Source: Sphingopyxis sp. USTB-05
GTDB taxonomy: Bacteria > Pseudomonadota > Alphaproteobacteria > Sphingomonadales > Sphingomonadaceae
DNA: 64,000 bases
Direction: 5' to 3'
Assembly: GCF_023822045.1 (NCBI RefSeq)
Contig: NZ_CP084712.1
Location: 2,604,001 to 2,668,000, forward strand
In this document: one piece after another, positions 54,614 to 64,000 of the stretch
How the letters are laid out: every line of letters starts with the position of its first letter
How positions within the stretch are numbered: position 1 is the first letter of the stretch
Position numbers and translations under genes: made by a program
The notes under the pieces: generated by a model
What the model saw: only the letters and a program-made list of their open reading frames with translations
Databases searched by the model: none
Told to the model about the DNA's origin: nothing

Positions 54614-54872
54614 GAGTGAAAAACTTTCCGTTCGTAAGCAGCGCCCATTCCCCTCCGGAACCGGCACGCAAATATGGCGCGGCGCCTATCACGCAGGGGC
54701 CTTGCGCGCAACCGGTCGTGCGCGCCCCTCCCCCTTGGCAAGCGCGGCCGAAATGGGAATGATGCCCGCCATATCAAGCCCGCCAGGCCGATCGTCGCAA
54801 TAACCGCCCATCGCCGCTTGCATCGCCCGCCAACCCGCGCTAGGGGCCTCGCCTGCCCTTACGGGGGCCGGT

Positions 54873-54949
54873 CGGGACGTAGCGCAGCCTGGTAGCGCAT
54901 CACACTGGGGGTGTGGGGGTCGGAGGTTCGAATCCTCTCGTCCCGACCA
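54873..54949 (+). tRNA. tRNA-Pro (GGG)
   Basis: Acceptor CGGGACG/CGTCCCG, D arm GCGC...GCGC, anticodon stem CACAC/GTGTG with loop TGGGGG giving GGG, T arm GGAGGTTCGAATCCTC, A73 and encoded CCA. Confidence 0.96.
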
Positions 54950-55066
54950 ATTTAACTGACAATTTGACAGCGTCCTGCCAGGATAGCACGCCTATCGGGG
55001 CGGGCGCGATGCATCGGCGTCGCCCCTATCCACGTGCGATATCGCGCCGACCGGAAAGCGAAGGAT

Positions 55067-55810
55067 ATGCAGGCAGGCCTTTTGATCGTCGCCGCCGCAT
55101 TTCTGACTTCCATTCTTTCGGGCATTTTCGGCATGGCGGGCGGGCTCGTCTTCATGGGCGTGCTCGCGTGGATACTGCCCGTCACGACGGCCCTCGCCCT
55201 TCACGGCGTCATCCAATTCGCATCGAACGCCTGGCGCGTCGTGCTGCACCGCGCGCATGTTGCATGGCCGGTGCTGATCTGGTTTGGCATCGGGGCGGCG
55301 GCCTCGATCGGCTTTTTCTCGCTGGTGATCTTCACGCCGACCAAATTTTACGTTTTCCTCGGGCTCGGCCTGATGCCGATCCTCGTCTGGCTGCCCGAAC
55401 GCTGGCTGGCGCTCGACGCGACCAATCGCTGGCACGCACTCGGCGGCGGCTTCGTCTCGACCGGGCTCGCGCTCGTCTCGGGCGTGTCGGGCCCGGTTAC
55501 CGACCTTCTGTTCATCCATACCAGGCTGGGCCGGCATCAGGTCGTCGCGACAAAGGCGGTCATGCAGGCGATCGGGCACGCATCGAAAATCCTTGTCTAT
55601 GGCGCGCTGTTGCTCAGCGCTTCGGCGCGCGAAATCATGCCGCTGTCCGTAACCGCCGTCGCCGTTCTTGCGTCGATGGCGGGAATCATGGTCGGCGGCG
55701 CCATCCTCGACCGCATCAGCGACGCGCATTTTCGTGCCAGCCGCCGCTGGATCGTCACGATCATCGGCGCCACCTTTTTGTATCAGGCGATCCAGATCGC
55801 GCTTGCCTGA
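55067..55810 (+). CDS. TSUP (TauE/SafE) membrane transporter
   Basis: A 247-aa TSUP protein with about seven to eight membrane segments. SGIFGMAGGLVFMGVLAWIL near the start and GLALVSGVSGPVTDLLFIH in the second half are the internal-repeat motifs. It is thought to export sulfur-containing or other small organic anions. The 3' end is 6 bases from the hydroxyproline dehydratase frame, so the two are probably co-transcribed. Confidence 0.88.
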   Translation: MQAGLLIVAAAFLTSILSGIFGMAGGLVFMGVLAWILPVTTALALHGVIQFASNAWRVVLHRAHVAWPVLIWFGIGAAASIGFFSLVIFTPTKFYVFLGLGLMPILVWLPERWLALDATNRWHALGGGFVSTGLALVSGVSGPVTDLLFIHTRLGRHQVVATKAVMQAIGHASKILVYGALLLSASAREIMPLSVTAVAVLASMAGIMVGGAILDRISDAHFRASRRWIVTIIGATFLYQAIQIALA

Positions 55811-55816
55811 AACCCC

Positions 55817-56893
55817 ATGCACGCCCGAGATACGGATATGACATCGAATCGCGAAGCCACCACCATCCGCATCGTCGACATGCACACTGCCGGCGAACCC
55901 GTCCGCATCGTCGAGGCCGGCTATCCCCCGCTCGCCGGCAACACGATTCTTGAAAAGCGCCGCGATGCGCTGGAACGGTTCGACCATCTGCGGACGATGC
56001 TGATGCTCGAACCGCGCGGGCATGACGGGATGTACGGCGTGATTCCGACCGATCCCTCAGCGCCGGGCGCCGACCTTGCTGTGCTGTTCACGCATCAGGA
56101 GGGATACAGCACGATGTGCGGCCATGCGACGATCGCGATCGGCCGCTGGGCGGTCGACACGGGACGCGTCGCGCTCATCGACGGCAAGGCCAGCTTCGGG
56201 CTCGAAGCCCCGTGCGGCGTCATCCAGGTCGAGGTCGAGACGGACGAAGACGGCGCCGCCCGCGTCGCGTTCGAAAGCGTCCAGTCTTTCGCGAATGCCC
56301 TCGATCGAACCGTCGAAGTCCCCGGTCTCGGCGCCGTGCGCGTCGACATCGCATTCGGCGGCGCTTTCTACGCGATCCTGCCCGCAAGCCGCATCGGCCT
56401 GTCGCTGCTGGAAACGCCGCTGACCGAGTTGGTGCGGGCGGCGACCGCGATCACCGAAACGATCCGCGCCGGTGCCCCGATCGTCCATCCGACCGAGTCG
56501 GACCTGGGCTTCCTCTACGGCACGATCCTGACCGACGACGTCGCACTCGGCGCGCGTGGCGGCCGGCCGAGCTATAATCTCTGCATCTTCGCCGACGGAC
56601 AGATCGACCGTTCGCCGACCGGCAGCGGGGTGACCGCACGGATCGCGCTTGCGGCGGCAAAGGGAGAGATGACGGTCGGCGATAGCTGCGAAATCCGCGG
56701 TGTATCGGGCGAAGGCTTCACGGGAACGCTCGCCGTCACGACCGGAAGCGGGCTCGACGCCGTTTCGCGTGTCCGGGTCAGCGGCCAAGCATGGTATTCG
56801 GGGCGCAGCGAGATGATCGCCGAACCCGGCGATCGTTTCAGCGCCGGCTTCACGCTCCCGCGCCGCCTGTCCGACCTCGACACGCCGGTGTGA
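55817..56893 (+). CDS. Trans-3-hydroxy-L-proline dehydratase, proline racemase family
   Basis: A 358-aa protein of the proline racemase superfamily. The first Cys is in YSTMCGHATIAIG (about residue 101). The second catalytic position reads DRSPTGSGVTAR, with Thr instead of Cys; this Cys/Thr pair marks trans-3-hydroxy-L-proline dehydratase. A shorter start at 55838 is possible. TSUP genes lie on both sides. Confidence 0.85.
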   Translation: MHARDTDMTSNREATTIRIVDMHTAGEPVRIVEAGYPPLAGNTILEKRRDALERFDHLRTMLMLEPRGHDGMYGVIPTDPSAPGADLAVLFTHQEGYSTMCGHATIAIGRWAVDTGRVALIDGKASFGLEAPCGVIQVEVETDEDGAARVAFESVQSFANALDRTVEVPGLGAVRVDIAFGGAFYAILPASRIGLSLLETPLTELVRAATAITETIRAGAPIVHPTESDLGFLYGTILTDDVALGARGGRPSYNLCIFADGQIDRSPTGSGVTARIALAAAKGEMTVGDSCEIRGVSGEGFTGTLAVTTGSGLDAVSRVRVSGQAWYSGRSEMIAEPGDRFSAGFTLPRRLSDLDTPV

Positions 56894-56971
56894 CGCCGCC
56901 CGCCGGCCGCACTGCTATGCGGCGCGGCACCACGCTGGCGAAGACGGCCGATCGCGACTAGGAGCGCCGGC

Positions 56972-57745
56972 ATGGAATTCGCGCCCGAAATCTTCGCCTT
57001 CCTGATCGGCGTCGCCTTTCTCGCCGGAACGATTGACGCGATGGCGGGCGGCGGCGGCCTGCTCAGCATCCCCGCGTTGATGGCAGCAGGAGTTCCGCCG
57101 GTTTCCGCGCTTGCAACGAACAAGCTGCAAAGCACCCTCGGCACGGCATCGGCCTTCCTGACCTTCTGGCGCGAGGGGCATGTCGACCTCCGCCGTTTTG
57201 CCTGGCCCGCGGCGGGCGCCTTCGCCGGATCGGTGCTCGGCGCGACCGTAGTCCAATATGTCCGCGCCGACTTCCTCGCCGCGCTCGTCCCGCTGCTCCT
57301 GATCGCAATGGGCCTTTATTTCCTGCTCGCGCCGCCGATGAGCAGCATCGATCGCCACGCACGCGTTGGCCCACTCGGGCTGACGCTCATCGTGACGGCG
57401 CTCGGCTTCTATGACGGCTTCTTCGGCCCCGGCACCGGATCGTTCCTGACGCTGACGCTCGTCGCGCTCGGCGGCCTCGGCCTGGTGCGCGCGATCGGAA
57501 ATACGAAGTTCCTCAACCTCGCGACGAACATTGCGGGCCTGCTCGCGATGATCGTCGGCGGCCATGTCCTCTGGCTGCTCGGTCTGTCGATGGCCGCCGC
57601 CAATGTCGCGGGCAACCAGCTCGGCGCGCGGCTCGCGATCCGTTTCGGCGGACGCGGGGTGCGGCCCTTGCTCGTCGTCATGTCCTTTGCGCTCACCGCA
57701 AAGCTGCTCGCCGACCCCGCGAATCCGCTCTGGACGCTTTTTTAG
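56972..57745 (+). CDS. TSUP membrane transporter
   Basis: A 257-aa TSUP member with about eight membrane segments. DAMAGGGGLLSIPALMAAGV and GFYDGFFGPGTGSFLTLTLV are the two signature repeats. A second copy after 55067 but of a different subgroup. It ends overlapping the EF-hand gene by four bases, convergently. Confidence 0.9.
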   Translation: MEFAPEIFAFLIGVAFLAGTIDAMAGGGGLLSIPALMAAGVPPVSALATNKLQSTLGTASAFLTFWREGHVDLRRFAWPAAGAFAGSVLGATVVQYVRADFLAALVPLLLIAMGLYFLLAPPMSSIDRHARVGPLGLTLIVTALGFYDGFFGPGTGSFLTLTLVALGGLGLVRAIGNTKFLNLATNIAGLLAMIVGGHVLWLLGLSMAAANVAGNQLGARLAIRFGGRGVRPLLVVMSFALTAKLLADPANPLWTLF

Positions 57746-58068
57746 GGCTGTCCTTCCTCTGCGGGCGGCGGCGGTTCCGCCCGCGCCTTTTGCTTCGCGG
57801 CGAGTTCCGCCTTGTCGACCACGCCGTCGCCATTGGCATCGAGGAACTTGATAAAGGCATCGACCCTTTCCGGCGACGCCTTGGCCGGATCGCCCTGCTG
57901 CTGGGCGCGCATTTCAGCCATCTTGGTGATTTCGGCCTTGTCGAGCTTGCCGTCGCCGTTGGCGTCGATCATCGCGAACATGCGGCCGCCATCCTGCGGC
58001 GGCTGGGCGGCGCACACGGCCGGAACCGCGAGCCCGAAGCTTGCGGCAATCATCGTCAATTTCTTCAT
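57742..58068 (-). CDS. Secreted EF-hand protein
   Basis: A 108-aa protein. Signal peptide about residues 1-21 (cut after VCAAQ). Two canonical EF-hand loops, DANGDGKLDKAE (about 35-46) and DANGDGVVDKAE (about 76-87), bind calcium. The tail is Pro/Glu-rich. The start at 58068 (MKKLTMIAASFG) fits a signal peptide; 58122 is rejected. Confidence 0.9.
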   Translation of the reverse strand: MKKLTMIAASFGLAVPAVCAAQPPQDGGRMFAMIDANGDGKLDKAEITKMAEMRAQQQGDPAKASPERVDAFIKFLDANGDGVVDKAELAAKQKARAEPPPPAEEGQP

Positions 58069-58165
58069 TCCATGTCCTTCGGTCATATCGGCAATTGTGC
58101 CGGGACGCCCCGAAGCGGACATGGCAGTTCGCGTGTCGCAAAACTATGGCAGCGGCTTCGGCTCG

Positions 58166-59149
58166 TCACGGTTTCAGCACGACCTTGCCCACTACCTCCC
58201 GTCGTTCGAGCATCGCAAAGCCCTCGCGCCAGTCGGCAAGGTCGAGCGACGCGTGGACATGCGGCCGGATTTTCCCTGCCGCCGCCAGCGCATCGATCGC
58301 CGCCACATTTTCCGCGCCGCGATCGGGAAAGCGGCGGCCATATTCCCCCGCGCGCACGCCGACGACCGAAAAACCCTTGATCAGCGGCATGTTCACCGAC
58401 ACCTCCGGAATCCGGCCCGAGGTAAAGCCGATAACGAGCAGACGTCCGCCAAATGCGATGCAGCGCGTCGATTCGTCGAATATGTCTCCGCCGACCGGAT
58501 CGAAAATCACATCGGCCCCCTTGCCTCCGGTCAACGCCTTCACCTCGTCGCGAAACCCCGGCTCGGCCGATATCACAGCGTCGGGCGCGTAAAGCCGCGC
58601 GATCGCATCGCGCTTTTCTGCGCTGCTCGCCGCCGCGATCACGCGCGCGCCCAGCGCTTTCGCCAGATCGACCGTCGCCAGCCCGACCCCGCCCGCTGCG
58701 CCATGCACCAGCACCCACTCGCCCGGTTCGACCCGCGCGCAGCGGACGAGCGCGACATAGGCGGTCAGATAGGCGACCGGATAAGCCGCCGCCTCGTCCC
58801 AGCTTAACGCATCGGGCTTACGGCGCAGCGCACCCGGCGGAACGACGGCATATTCGGCCATCGCGCCGAAGCGGTTGCCGCCGACGACAGCATCGCCGGC
58901 TGCCCATTCGGAAACACCCTCGCCCACCGCGTCCACTTCACCCGAAAACTCCAGCCCCGACACGAAAGGCAGATCGGGCTTCAACTGATAGCCGCCACCC
59001 GTCATCAACAGATCGGGGAAATTGATCGCCGCCGAGCGCACCCGCACCCGCACTTCGCCGGGTCCGGGCTCCGGCATCGGCAGATCCGTCAGCGAAGCGC
59101 CGGCATGGGCGGGAAGTAGTTCGCGAACCTCGATTGCCCGCATCGGCAA
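58166..59149 (-). CDS. NADPH:quinone oxidoreductase-type MDR enzyme
   Basis: A 327-aa zinc-free medium-chain reductase. FVSGLEFSGEVDAVGEGVSE, WVLVHGAAGGVGLATVDLAK (NADPH fold) and DVIFDPVGGDIFDESTRCIA are typical of quinone oxidoreductases. Substrate unknown. The start may be the Met two codons later (59143). Its promoter region is shared with the endolysin leader. Confidence 0.9.
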   Translation of the reverse strand: MPMRAIEVRELLPAHAGASLTDLPMPEPGPGEVRVRVRSAAINFPDLLMTGGGYQLKPDLPFVSGLEFSGEVDAVGEGVSEWAAGDAVVGGNRFGAMAEYAVVPPGALRRKPDALSWDEAAAYPVAYLTAYVALVRCARVEPGEWVLVHGAAGGVGLATVDLAKALGARVIAAASSAEKRDAIARLYAPDAVISAEPGFRDEVKALTGGKGADVIFDPVGGDIFDESTRCIAFGGRLLVIGFTSGRIPEVSVNMPLIKGFSVVGVRAGEYGRRFPDRGAENVAAIDALAAAGKIRPHVHASLDLADWREGFAMLERREVVGKVVLKP

Positions 59150-59155
59150 AAACCC

Positions 59156-59216
59156 TTTCCTACATTATTCCAATATGGTTCGTTTCATCGGTTCAACCAA
59201 CCAGAAGGAACGAATC
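59156..59216 (+). promoter_or_regulatory. Shared leader element, copy B
   Basis: TTTCCTACATT, then ATTCCA, ATATGGTTC, ATCGGTT and an AAGGAA ribosome site end at the endolysin ATG (59217). It is nearly identical in order and spacing to 20769-20830. Confidence 0.65.
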
Positions 59217-59786
59217 ATGCCACGACCAGACCCATCGACATGCGCCGTTGACGCATTGATCGATGCCGTCATCGACCGCGAGGGTCGATATGTAAACCAC
59301 CCCGCCGATCGCGGCGGCCCGACCTGCTGGGGAATTACCGAAGCTGTCGCGCGGGCGCAGGGCTATGCCGGCGCGATGCGTGACTTGCCGCGCGGCGAGG
59401 CCGCAAGCATCTATCGCCGCCTCTACTGGCTCCGCCCCGGATTCGACAAGGTCGCGCTGCGGGCAGCAAAAATCGCTGCCGAACTGTTCGATACAGGCGT
59501 CAACATGGGCACCGGAACGGCCGCCGCCTTCCTCCAACGCTCGCTCAATGCCCTGAACCGCGCTGCGCGCGACTACCCCGACATCCCGGTCGACCGCGAA
59601 ATCGGCCCGCGCACGCTGTCGGCGCTCGACGGCTTTCTCAAAGCGCGCGGCAAAAGCGGAGAGACCGTCCTTCTGCGTGCAATGGAGGCGTTGCAGGGCG
59701 AACGCTACATCGCGCTCGCCGAACGCCGTCCGAGTCAGGAGGCCTTTATTTATGGCTGGCTCGCCAATCGCATCGGCCCGGGCTGA
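59217..59786 (+). CDS. GH108-type phage/GTA endolysin
   Basis: A 189-aa muramidase of glycoside hydrolase family 108. DREGRYVNHPADRGGPTCWG holds the catalytic Glu. YWLRPGFDKVALRAAKIAAE and FDTGVNMGTGTAAAFLQRSL follow, with a C-terminal peptidoglycan-binding-like part. It lacks a signal peptide, so a holin (next gene, 61 bases) would release it. Such pairs serve prophages or gene transfer agents in sphingomonads. Confidence 0.88.
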   Translation: MPRPDPSTCAVDALIDAVIDREGRYVNHPADRGGPTCWGITEAVARAQGYAGAMRDLPRGEAASIYRRLYWLRPGFDKVALRAAKIAAELFDTGVNMGTGTAAAFLQRSLNALNRAARDYPDIPVDREIGPRTLSALDGFLKARGKSGETVLLRAMEALQGERYIALAERRPSQEAFIYGWLANRIGPG

Positions 59787-59847
59787 CCCGGCGGACGTCA
59801 CTGCAAGGCTGAACTTCACTGAACTTTGACGACAAAGGAGTATCGGA

Positions 59848-60261
59848 ATGAGCATCATCGAAGGCCTGATCGGCCCCATTGCCAAGCTGATCGACAAGAT
59901 CATCCCCGACCCCGAAGCACGCGACCGCGCCAAGCTGGAACTGCTGAAGATGGAGGGCAGTCAGGAAATGGAAGCGATCCGCACGCGGATGACCGCGATC
60001 GTCGCCGAAGCGAACAGCGCCGATCCCTGGACCAGCCGTGCACGACCAAGCTTCCTCTATGTCATGTATGCGCTGCTGCTCTGGGCGATCCCCATGGGCC
60101 TGATCGCCGCCGCGCGGCCCGAAATGGCCAAAGGCATCGCCGACGGCATGAACGCCTATCTCACGGGAATCCCGGAATCGCTCTACGCGCTCTTTGGGAC
60201 CGGCTACCTAGGCTACACTGCCGCAAGGGCGTGGGGCAAAGCGAAGGGGGTGGAGGGCTAG
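59848..60261 (+). CDS. Holin, 3TM family
   Basis: A 137-aa holin-like protein. An N-terminal amphipathic helix (IEGLIGPIAKLIDKIIPDPE), a charged helix, and membrane segments around FLYVMYALLLWAIPMGLIAA and SLYALFGTGYLGYTAARAWG. It would form membrane lesions for endolysin release. The ribosome site is AAAGGAG. Confidence 0.8.
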   Translation: MSIIEGLIGPIAKLIDKIIPDPEARDRAKLELLKMEGSQEMEAIRTRMTAIVAEANSADPWTSRARPSFLYVMYALLLWAIPMGLIAAARPEMAKGIADGMNAYLTGIPESLYALFGTGYLGYTAARAWGKAKGVEG

Positions 60262-60284
60262 GGCGCGATAACATCGAATGCACT

Positions 60285-60388
60285 CGTCATTGCGAGCGGC
60301 GAAGCCGCGCGGCAATCCAGAGCGTGCGCAAACCGCTCTGGATTGGTTGACCTTCGGTCGCCTGCGGCCCGCTCCGCTCGCAATGACG
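60285..60388. repeat. Palindromic repeat, GTCATTGCGAGCGG type
   Basis: CGTCATTGCGAGCGG and CCGCTCGCAATGACG in inverted form, with an inner palindrome AATCCAGAGCG / CGCTCTGGATT. A second inverted pair, CGCGGAGACGC (60439) and GCGTCTCCGCG (60495), follows. Confidence 0.85.
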
Positions 60389-60538
60389 AAGTGGGGCAGT
60401 TGAAAGTCATCAGGCTCGAAATCGCTTTGAAAGGCTCACGCGGAGACGCGGAGGAAAGAAAATAGGGTGGCAAAGCCGCCAATCGAATTTCTCAGCGTCT
60501 CCGCGCGAACAAAAAACTCCGCATTCTCTGCGCGATTC

Positions 60539-61012
60539 CTATTCGATCACTCTCGCCAAATTCGCCAGCGATGAATTCAACCCCGCCTCATGATCCTTTG
60601 CCGAAATCCCCGGCGGCACATGATGCGCATCGATCGTGACCAGCGTGCCGCCGCTCTGCCGCGACAAATACCAATGCATGTCCATCGTTCCCGAAAAGCG
60701 CGGATCGTCGGACTCGAATTCGACCTGCCACACCACCAGCCGCCCGTCGTCGAGTGTCGGAATATAGACTTCCACGACGTCGCTATCGTCGTCGCTCTTC
60801 GTCTCGACGTCGGCGTCGTCAAAGGTCAGCCGCATCAAAAAGCCGCCGCCTGCGCGCAGGTCGACATGCTCGAACGTTCCCGTCGCCCCCTCGGGCGGCA
60901 ACCATTGCGCAAGCTTCGTCGCGCTCGTGAAGGCCGAAAAGACATCGACCAGCGGCGCAGCGATCAGCCGCTCGGCATGATCGGTGCGCCGCGTCTTCTT
61001 GGTCGGTTTCAA
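60539..61012 (-). CDS. SRPBCC (AHSA1-like) protein
   Basis: A 157-aa START-like fold. [20 protein letters not shown] at the start, [20 protein letters not shown] and a C-terminal helix ([17 protein letters not shown]) match AHSA1-type proteins. It overlaps alaS by four bases (ATGA). Function unknown. Confidence 0.85.
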   Translation of the reverse strand: MKPTKKTRRTDHAERLIAAPLVDVFSAFTSATKLAQWLPPEGATGTFEHVDLRAGGGFLMRLTFDDADVETKSDDDSDVVEVYIPTLDDGRLVVWQVEFESDDPRFSGTMDMHWYLSRQSGGTLVTIDAHHVPPGISAKDHEAGLNSSLANLARVIE

Positions 61013-63666
61013 ACGAGCGCCGCTTTGACCGCGGCCACCGCGTCGTTCGCCGCGCCGCCGTCGGGGCCGCCACCCTGCGCCATGTCGGGACGGCCGCCGC
61101 CGCCCTGCCCGCCAAGCGCCGCGACCGCCGCCTTGACGAGATCGACCGCGCTATGTTTCGGCGCGACGTCATCGGTCACCCCGACCGCGACCGAAGCGCG
61201 ACCGTCGTTCACCGCGACGAGCATCGCAACGCCGCTGCCGACCTGCTTCTTAAGGCCGTCGACGGTGCCGCGCAGTTCCTTGGGATCAAGTCCGTCGACC
61301 ACCTGCGCGAGGAAGGAGGTGTCGCCCACCTGCTCGACCGCCGGTCCGGCGGCCGAACCGCCACCGCCGCTCCCGGAACCGCCAAGCGCCAGCGCCTTCT
61401 TGGCGTCGGCGAGTTCGCGCTCGGCTTTTTTCAGCTGCTCGGCAAGCGCGGCGACGCGCGCCGGCACGTCGTCGGGCGACGTCTTGAGCGCCGCCGCCGC
61501 CGCTTTCAGCGCATCGTCGCGGCCATTGAGCCAAATACGCGCCGCCTCGCCGGTCAAAGCCTCGATGCGCCGCACACCCGAAGAAACCGCACTTTCGCCG
61601 ACGATCTTGAACAGTGCGATGTCGCCCAGCGCGCGGACGTGCGTGCCGCCACAAAGTTCGACCGAATAATGATGGTCGTCGGCCGCCCCCATGCTGAGGA
61701 CGCGGACCTCGTCGCCATATTTCTCGCCGAACAGCGCCAGCGCGCCCGCCGCCACGGCATCGTCGGGCGTCATCAGCCGCGTCGAAACCGTCTCATTGCC
61801 GCGAATCTGCGCATTCACATCGGCCTCGATCTGCGCAATTTCTTCCGCAGTCAGTGCCTTGGGATGCGAGAAGTCGAACCGGAAGCGGTCCTCGGCGACC
61901 AGGCTGCCCTTCTGCGTCACATGCCCGCCAAGTCGATTGCGGAGCGCCGCGTGCAGCAGGTGCGTCGCGCTGTGGTTGGCGCGGATGCGGTCGCGGCGTT
62001 CGGCGTCGACGACGAGTTGCACCGTATCGCCGACCTTCAGCGTCCCCGCCTCCAGCTTCGCCTGATGCGTGTGCAGACGGCCGAGCGGCTTGCCCGTGTC
62101 GCTGACGAACGCCTTCGCACCTTCCAGCGTCGCGATCGTCCCTGCGTCGCCCATCTGGCCGCCGCTTTCGCCATAAAAGGGCGTCTGATTGGTCAGCACG
62201 GTGACTTCGTCGCCCGCCTTCGCTTCGTCGACCGGCTTGCCGTCCTTGACGAGGCCGATGATGGTCGCCTCGCCCGCGGTCGAGCTATAGCCGGTGAATT
62301 CGGTGCTGCCGTTGGTTTCGGCCAGGTCGAACCAGATTTCGTCCGATGCCTTCTCGCCGCTGCCCTTCCACGCCGCGCGCGCTGCCGCCTTCTGCTGTGC
62401 CATCGCCGCATCGAACCCGGCGCGGTCGACACTGATGTCATTCGCGCGCAGAGCGTCTTCGGTCAGGTCATAGGGGAAGCCAAAGGTATCGTAGAGCTTG
62501 AACGCAACCTCACCCGACAGCGTATCGCCTTTGCCCATGCCGACCGTCGCCTCGTCGAGCAGACGAAGGCCCTTGTCGAGCGTCTGGCGGAATTTGGTTT
62601 CCTCGCGCTCCAGCGTTTCGGCGATGAGCGGCTGCGCGCGGATCAGTTCGGGATAGGCGGCGCCCATCTCGGCGGTCAGCGACGGCAGCAGCCGGTGCAT
62701 CAGCGGATCCTTGGCGCCCAGCAGATGCGCGTGACGCATCGCACGGCGCATGATCCGGCGCAGCACATAGCCGCGGCCTTCGTTCGACGGCAGCACGCCG
62801 TCGGCAACAAGGAAGCTCGATGCACGAAGATGGTCGGCGATCACGCGGTGGCTGGCCTGCGTCGCGCCTTCGGCGGGAACCCCGGTCAGGTCGACCGATG
62901 CGGCGATCAGCGCCTTGAACGTGTCGGTATCATAATTGTCGTGGACGCCCTGCAGCACGGCCGCAACGCGCTCCAGCCCCATACCCGTGTCGATGCTCGG
63001 CCGTGGCAGGTCGACGCGCTCGCCGCCCGGCATCTGCTCATATTGCATGAACACCAGGTTCCAGATCTCGACGAAGCGGTCGCCGTCCTCCTCGGGCGAT
63101 CCCGGCGGGCCGCCCCAGATATGGTCGCCATGGTCATAGAAGATTTCGCTACACGGCCCGCACGGCCCAGTGTCGCCCATCGACCAGAAATTGTCGCTCG
63201 TCGCGATGCGGATGATGCGCTCGTCGGGCAGACCAGCGATCTTTTTCCACAGGTCGAACGCTTCGTCGTCGGTGTGATAGACGGTCGCGGTCAGCTTTTC
63301 GGGCGCCAGGCCCCACGTCTTGGTAATCAGCGTCCACGCATGCTCGATCGCCTGTTCCTTGAAATAGTCGCCAAAGGAAAAATTCCCCAGCATTTCGAAG
63401 AAAGTGTGGTGGCGCGCCGTATAGCCGACATTGTCGAGGTCATTGTGCTTGCCGCCCGCGCGGACGCACTTCTGCGAAGAGGCGGCGCGGCTGTACGGCC
63501 GCTTCTCCAGCCCCGTGAAGACATTCTTGAACGGCACCATGCCCGCATTGACGAACATCAGCGTCGGGTCGTTGTACGGCACCAGCGGCGCCGACGGCTC
63601 GATATGATGCTGTGCCTCCCCGAAATAGTCGAGGAAAGAGCGGCGAATGTCGTTGGTCGATGTCAT
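61009..63666 (-). CDS. alaS: Alanyl-tRNA synthetase
   Basis: An 885-aa AlaRS. The class II catalytic domain carries [20 protein letters not shown] and [20 protein letters not shown]. The editing domain has the [11 protein letters not shown] zinc/editing motif and [13 protein letters not shown]-terminal DHHA1 domain follows (about 760-885). It charges tRNA-Ala. The start at 63666 gives [15 protein letters not shown]. Downstream SRPBCC gene is coupled. Confidence 0.96.
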   Translation of the reverse strand: MTSTNDIRRSFLDYFGEAQHHIEPSAPLVPYNDPTLMFVNAGMVPFKNVFTGLEKRPYSRAASSQKCVRAGGKHNDLDNVGYTARHHTFFEMLGNFSFGDYFKEQAIEHAWTLITKTWGLAPEKLTATVYHTDDEAFDLWKKIAGLPDERIIRIATSDNFWSMGDTGPCGPCSEIFYDHGDHIWGGPPGSPEEDGDRFVEIWNLVFMQYEQMPGGERVDLPRPSIDTGMGLERVAAVLQGVHDNYDTDTFKALIAASVDLTGVPAEGATQASHRVIADHLRASSFLVADGVLPSNEGRGYVLRRIMRRAMRHAHLLGAKDPLMHRLLPSLTAEMGAAYPELIRAQPLIAETLEREETKFRQTLDKGLRLLDEATVGMGKGDTLSGEVAFKLYDTFGFPYDLTEDALRANDISVDRAGFDAAMAQQKAAARAAWKGSGEKASDEIWFDLAETNGSTEFTGYSSTAGEATIIGLVKDGKPVDEAKAGDEVTVLTNQTPFYGESGGQMGDAGTIATLEGAKAFVSDTGKPLGRLHTHQAKLEAGTLKVGDTVQLVVDAERRDRIRANHSATHLLHAALRNRLGGHVTQKGSLVAEDRFRFDFSHPKALTAEEIAQIEADVNAQIRGNETVSTRLMTPDDAVAAGALALFGEKYGDEVRVLSMGAADDHHYSVELCGGTHVRALGDIALFKIVGESAVSSGVRRIEALTGEAARIWLNGRDDALKAAAAALKTSPDDVPARVAALAEQLKKAERELADAKKALALGGSGSGGGGSAAGPAVEQVGDTSFLAQVVDGLDPKELRGTVDGLKKQVGSGVAMLVAVNDGRASVAVGVTDDVAPKHSAVDLVKAAVAALGGQGGGGRPDMAQGGGPDGGAANDAVAAVKAALV

Positions 63667-63729
63667 GCGCGCGATCTAGTGCGGAACGGCGCGTTTCTCA
63701 AGCGTGATGCACGCCGCCCCGCCCATCGC

Positions 63730-64000
63730 CTAGCGGCGGCACAGGCGATCGAGTTCCTCGTCGCTCATCCCTTCTTCGTCGATCAGCCGCTGCGAGATAT
63801 ATCGCACGTCATATTGCGCGATCTGATATTTGCTCTCGTTGACGCGATAGAGCAGCACGCCGCCGCATGTACCGGCAATTCCTGGGTGCGAGCTGAGAAC
63901 CGCGAAATAGGCATAGGCGCCGGGATAGCTTGCATCGGGGGGATTGTTGAGCCAGCCGTCCAGCCGCGGCGTGAATTTGCCTGTGCCCGTCTGGTGCATC
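63730..64000 (-). CDS. Hypothetical protein, possibly cut by window end
   Basis: At least 89 residues remain, ending EEGMSDEELDRLCRR. GAYAYFAVLSSHPGIAGTCG and YQIAQYDVRYISQRLIDE are visible. The Met at 63999 may be internal, as the frame is open to the edge. I do not recognise it. Confidence 0.5.
   Translation of the reverse strand, partial: MHQTGTGKFTPRLDGWLNNPPDASYPGAYAYFAVLSSHPGIAGTCGGVLLYRVNESKYQIAQYDVRYISQRLIDEEGMSDEELDRLCRR

Noticed and set aside
54873..54949. tRNA-Pro as an integration site
   Set aside because: No integrase and no direct repeat of the tRNA 3' end found in the flanking sequence.
1..64000. CRISPR array
   Set aside because: No regularly spaced direct repeats seen; all repeats found are isolated palindromes.
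1..64000. Insertion sequence or complete prophage
   Set aside because: No transposase, integrase, capsid, portal or tail genes; endolysin-holin and terminase-like genes stand alone.

Overview
The window is about 65% GC and chromosomal. It most likely comes from a sphingomonad alphaproteobacterium close to Sphingopyxis. This rests on the gene content and order (rnd/ppx/ppk1/hdaA/purM/purN, ccmC-D-E-F-G-H-I, secDF-yajC, a csp-infA pair, a PEP-CTERM protein, a GTA-type endolysin and holin) and on the many intergenic palindromes of the CGTTCG...CTTGTCGAAG and GTCA-CCCGG types. The genus is an inference; I could not run a marker comparison.

Layout. 1-8.2 kb: polyphosphate metabolism, replication-initiation control and purine synthesis (rnd end, ppx, ppk1, hdaA, a DUF2066 protein, purM, and purN fused to a YjbR-like domain). 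8.2-16.5 kb: an orphan gene, ndk, holC, pepA, lptD and a TonB-dependent receptor with a Fur-like operator. 16.6-18.5 kb: leuA behind a Leu-codon-rich leader peptide. 18.5-20.7 kb: an AT-richer island that I read as a retron. It holds a folded msr-msd-like RNA with a1/a2 repeats and a branch-type AGC, a 41-aa hydrophobic peptide, an XRE regulator, a reverse transcriptase with NAxxH and xVDD motifs, and a convergent single-TM protein. 20.8-24.1 kb: a small-terminase-like gene, small hypothetical genes, and a csp-infA-small-protein cluster. 24.1-36.2 kb: accessory metabolism and regulation (three AraC-type regulators, SDR, choice-of-anchor A/PEP-CTERM protein, ECF42 sigma with its DGPF partner and a DUF6445 protein, hydrolases, VOC, nitronate monooxygenase). 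36.4-43.3 kb: kup and a translationally coupled cytochrome c maturation operon without ccmA/ccmB. 43.6-54.6 kb: leucine dehydrogenase, tRNA-His, a prolyl-hydroxylase-like protein, SIMPL, ABC-F, a divergent DUF6456/XRE pair, a glycosyltransferase and secF-secD-yajC. 54.9-64 kb: tRNA-Pro, two TSUP transporters around a trans-3-hydroxyproline dehydratase, EF-hand protein, quinone oxidoreductase, endolysin-holin, SRPBCC and alaS.

How parts work together. Two signals stand out. The first is the retron with its linked small proteins, a probable anti-phage cassette placed between leuA and a terminase-like gene. The second is a roughly 60-bp leader shared almost letter for letter by the terminase-like gene (20.8 kb) and the endolysin-holin pair (59.2 kb), with a shorter match in the divergent DUF6456/XRE control region (49.7 kb). 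That pattern suggests one scattered regulon, possibly tied to a gene transfer agent. The rest is ordinary housekeeping, decorated with at least eleven palindromic intergenic repeats.
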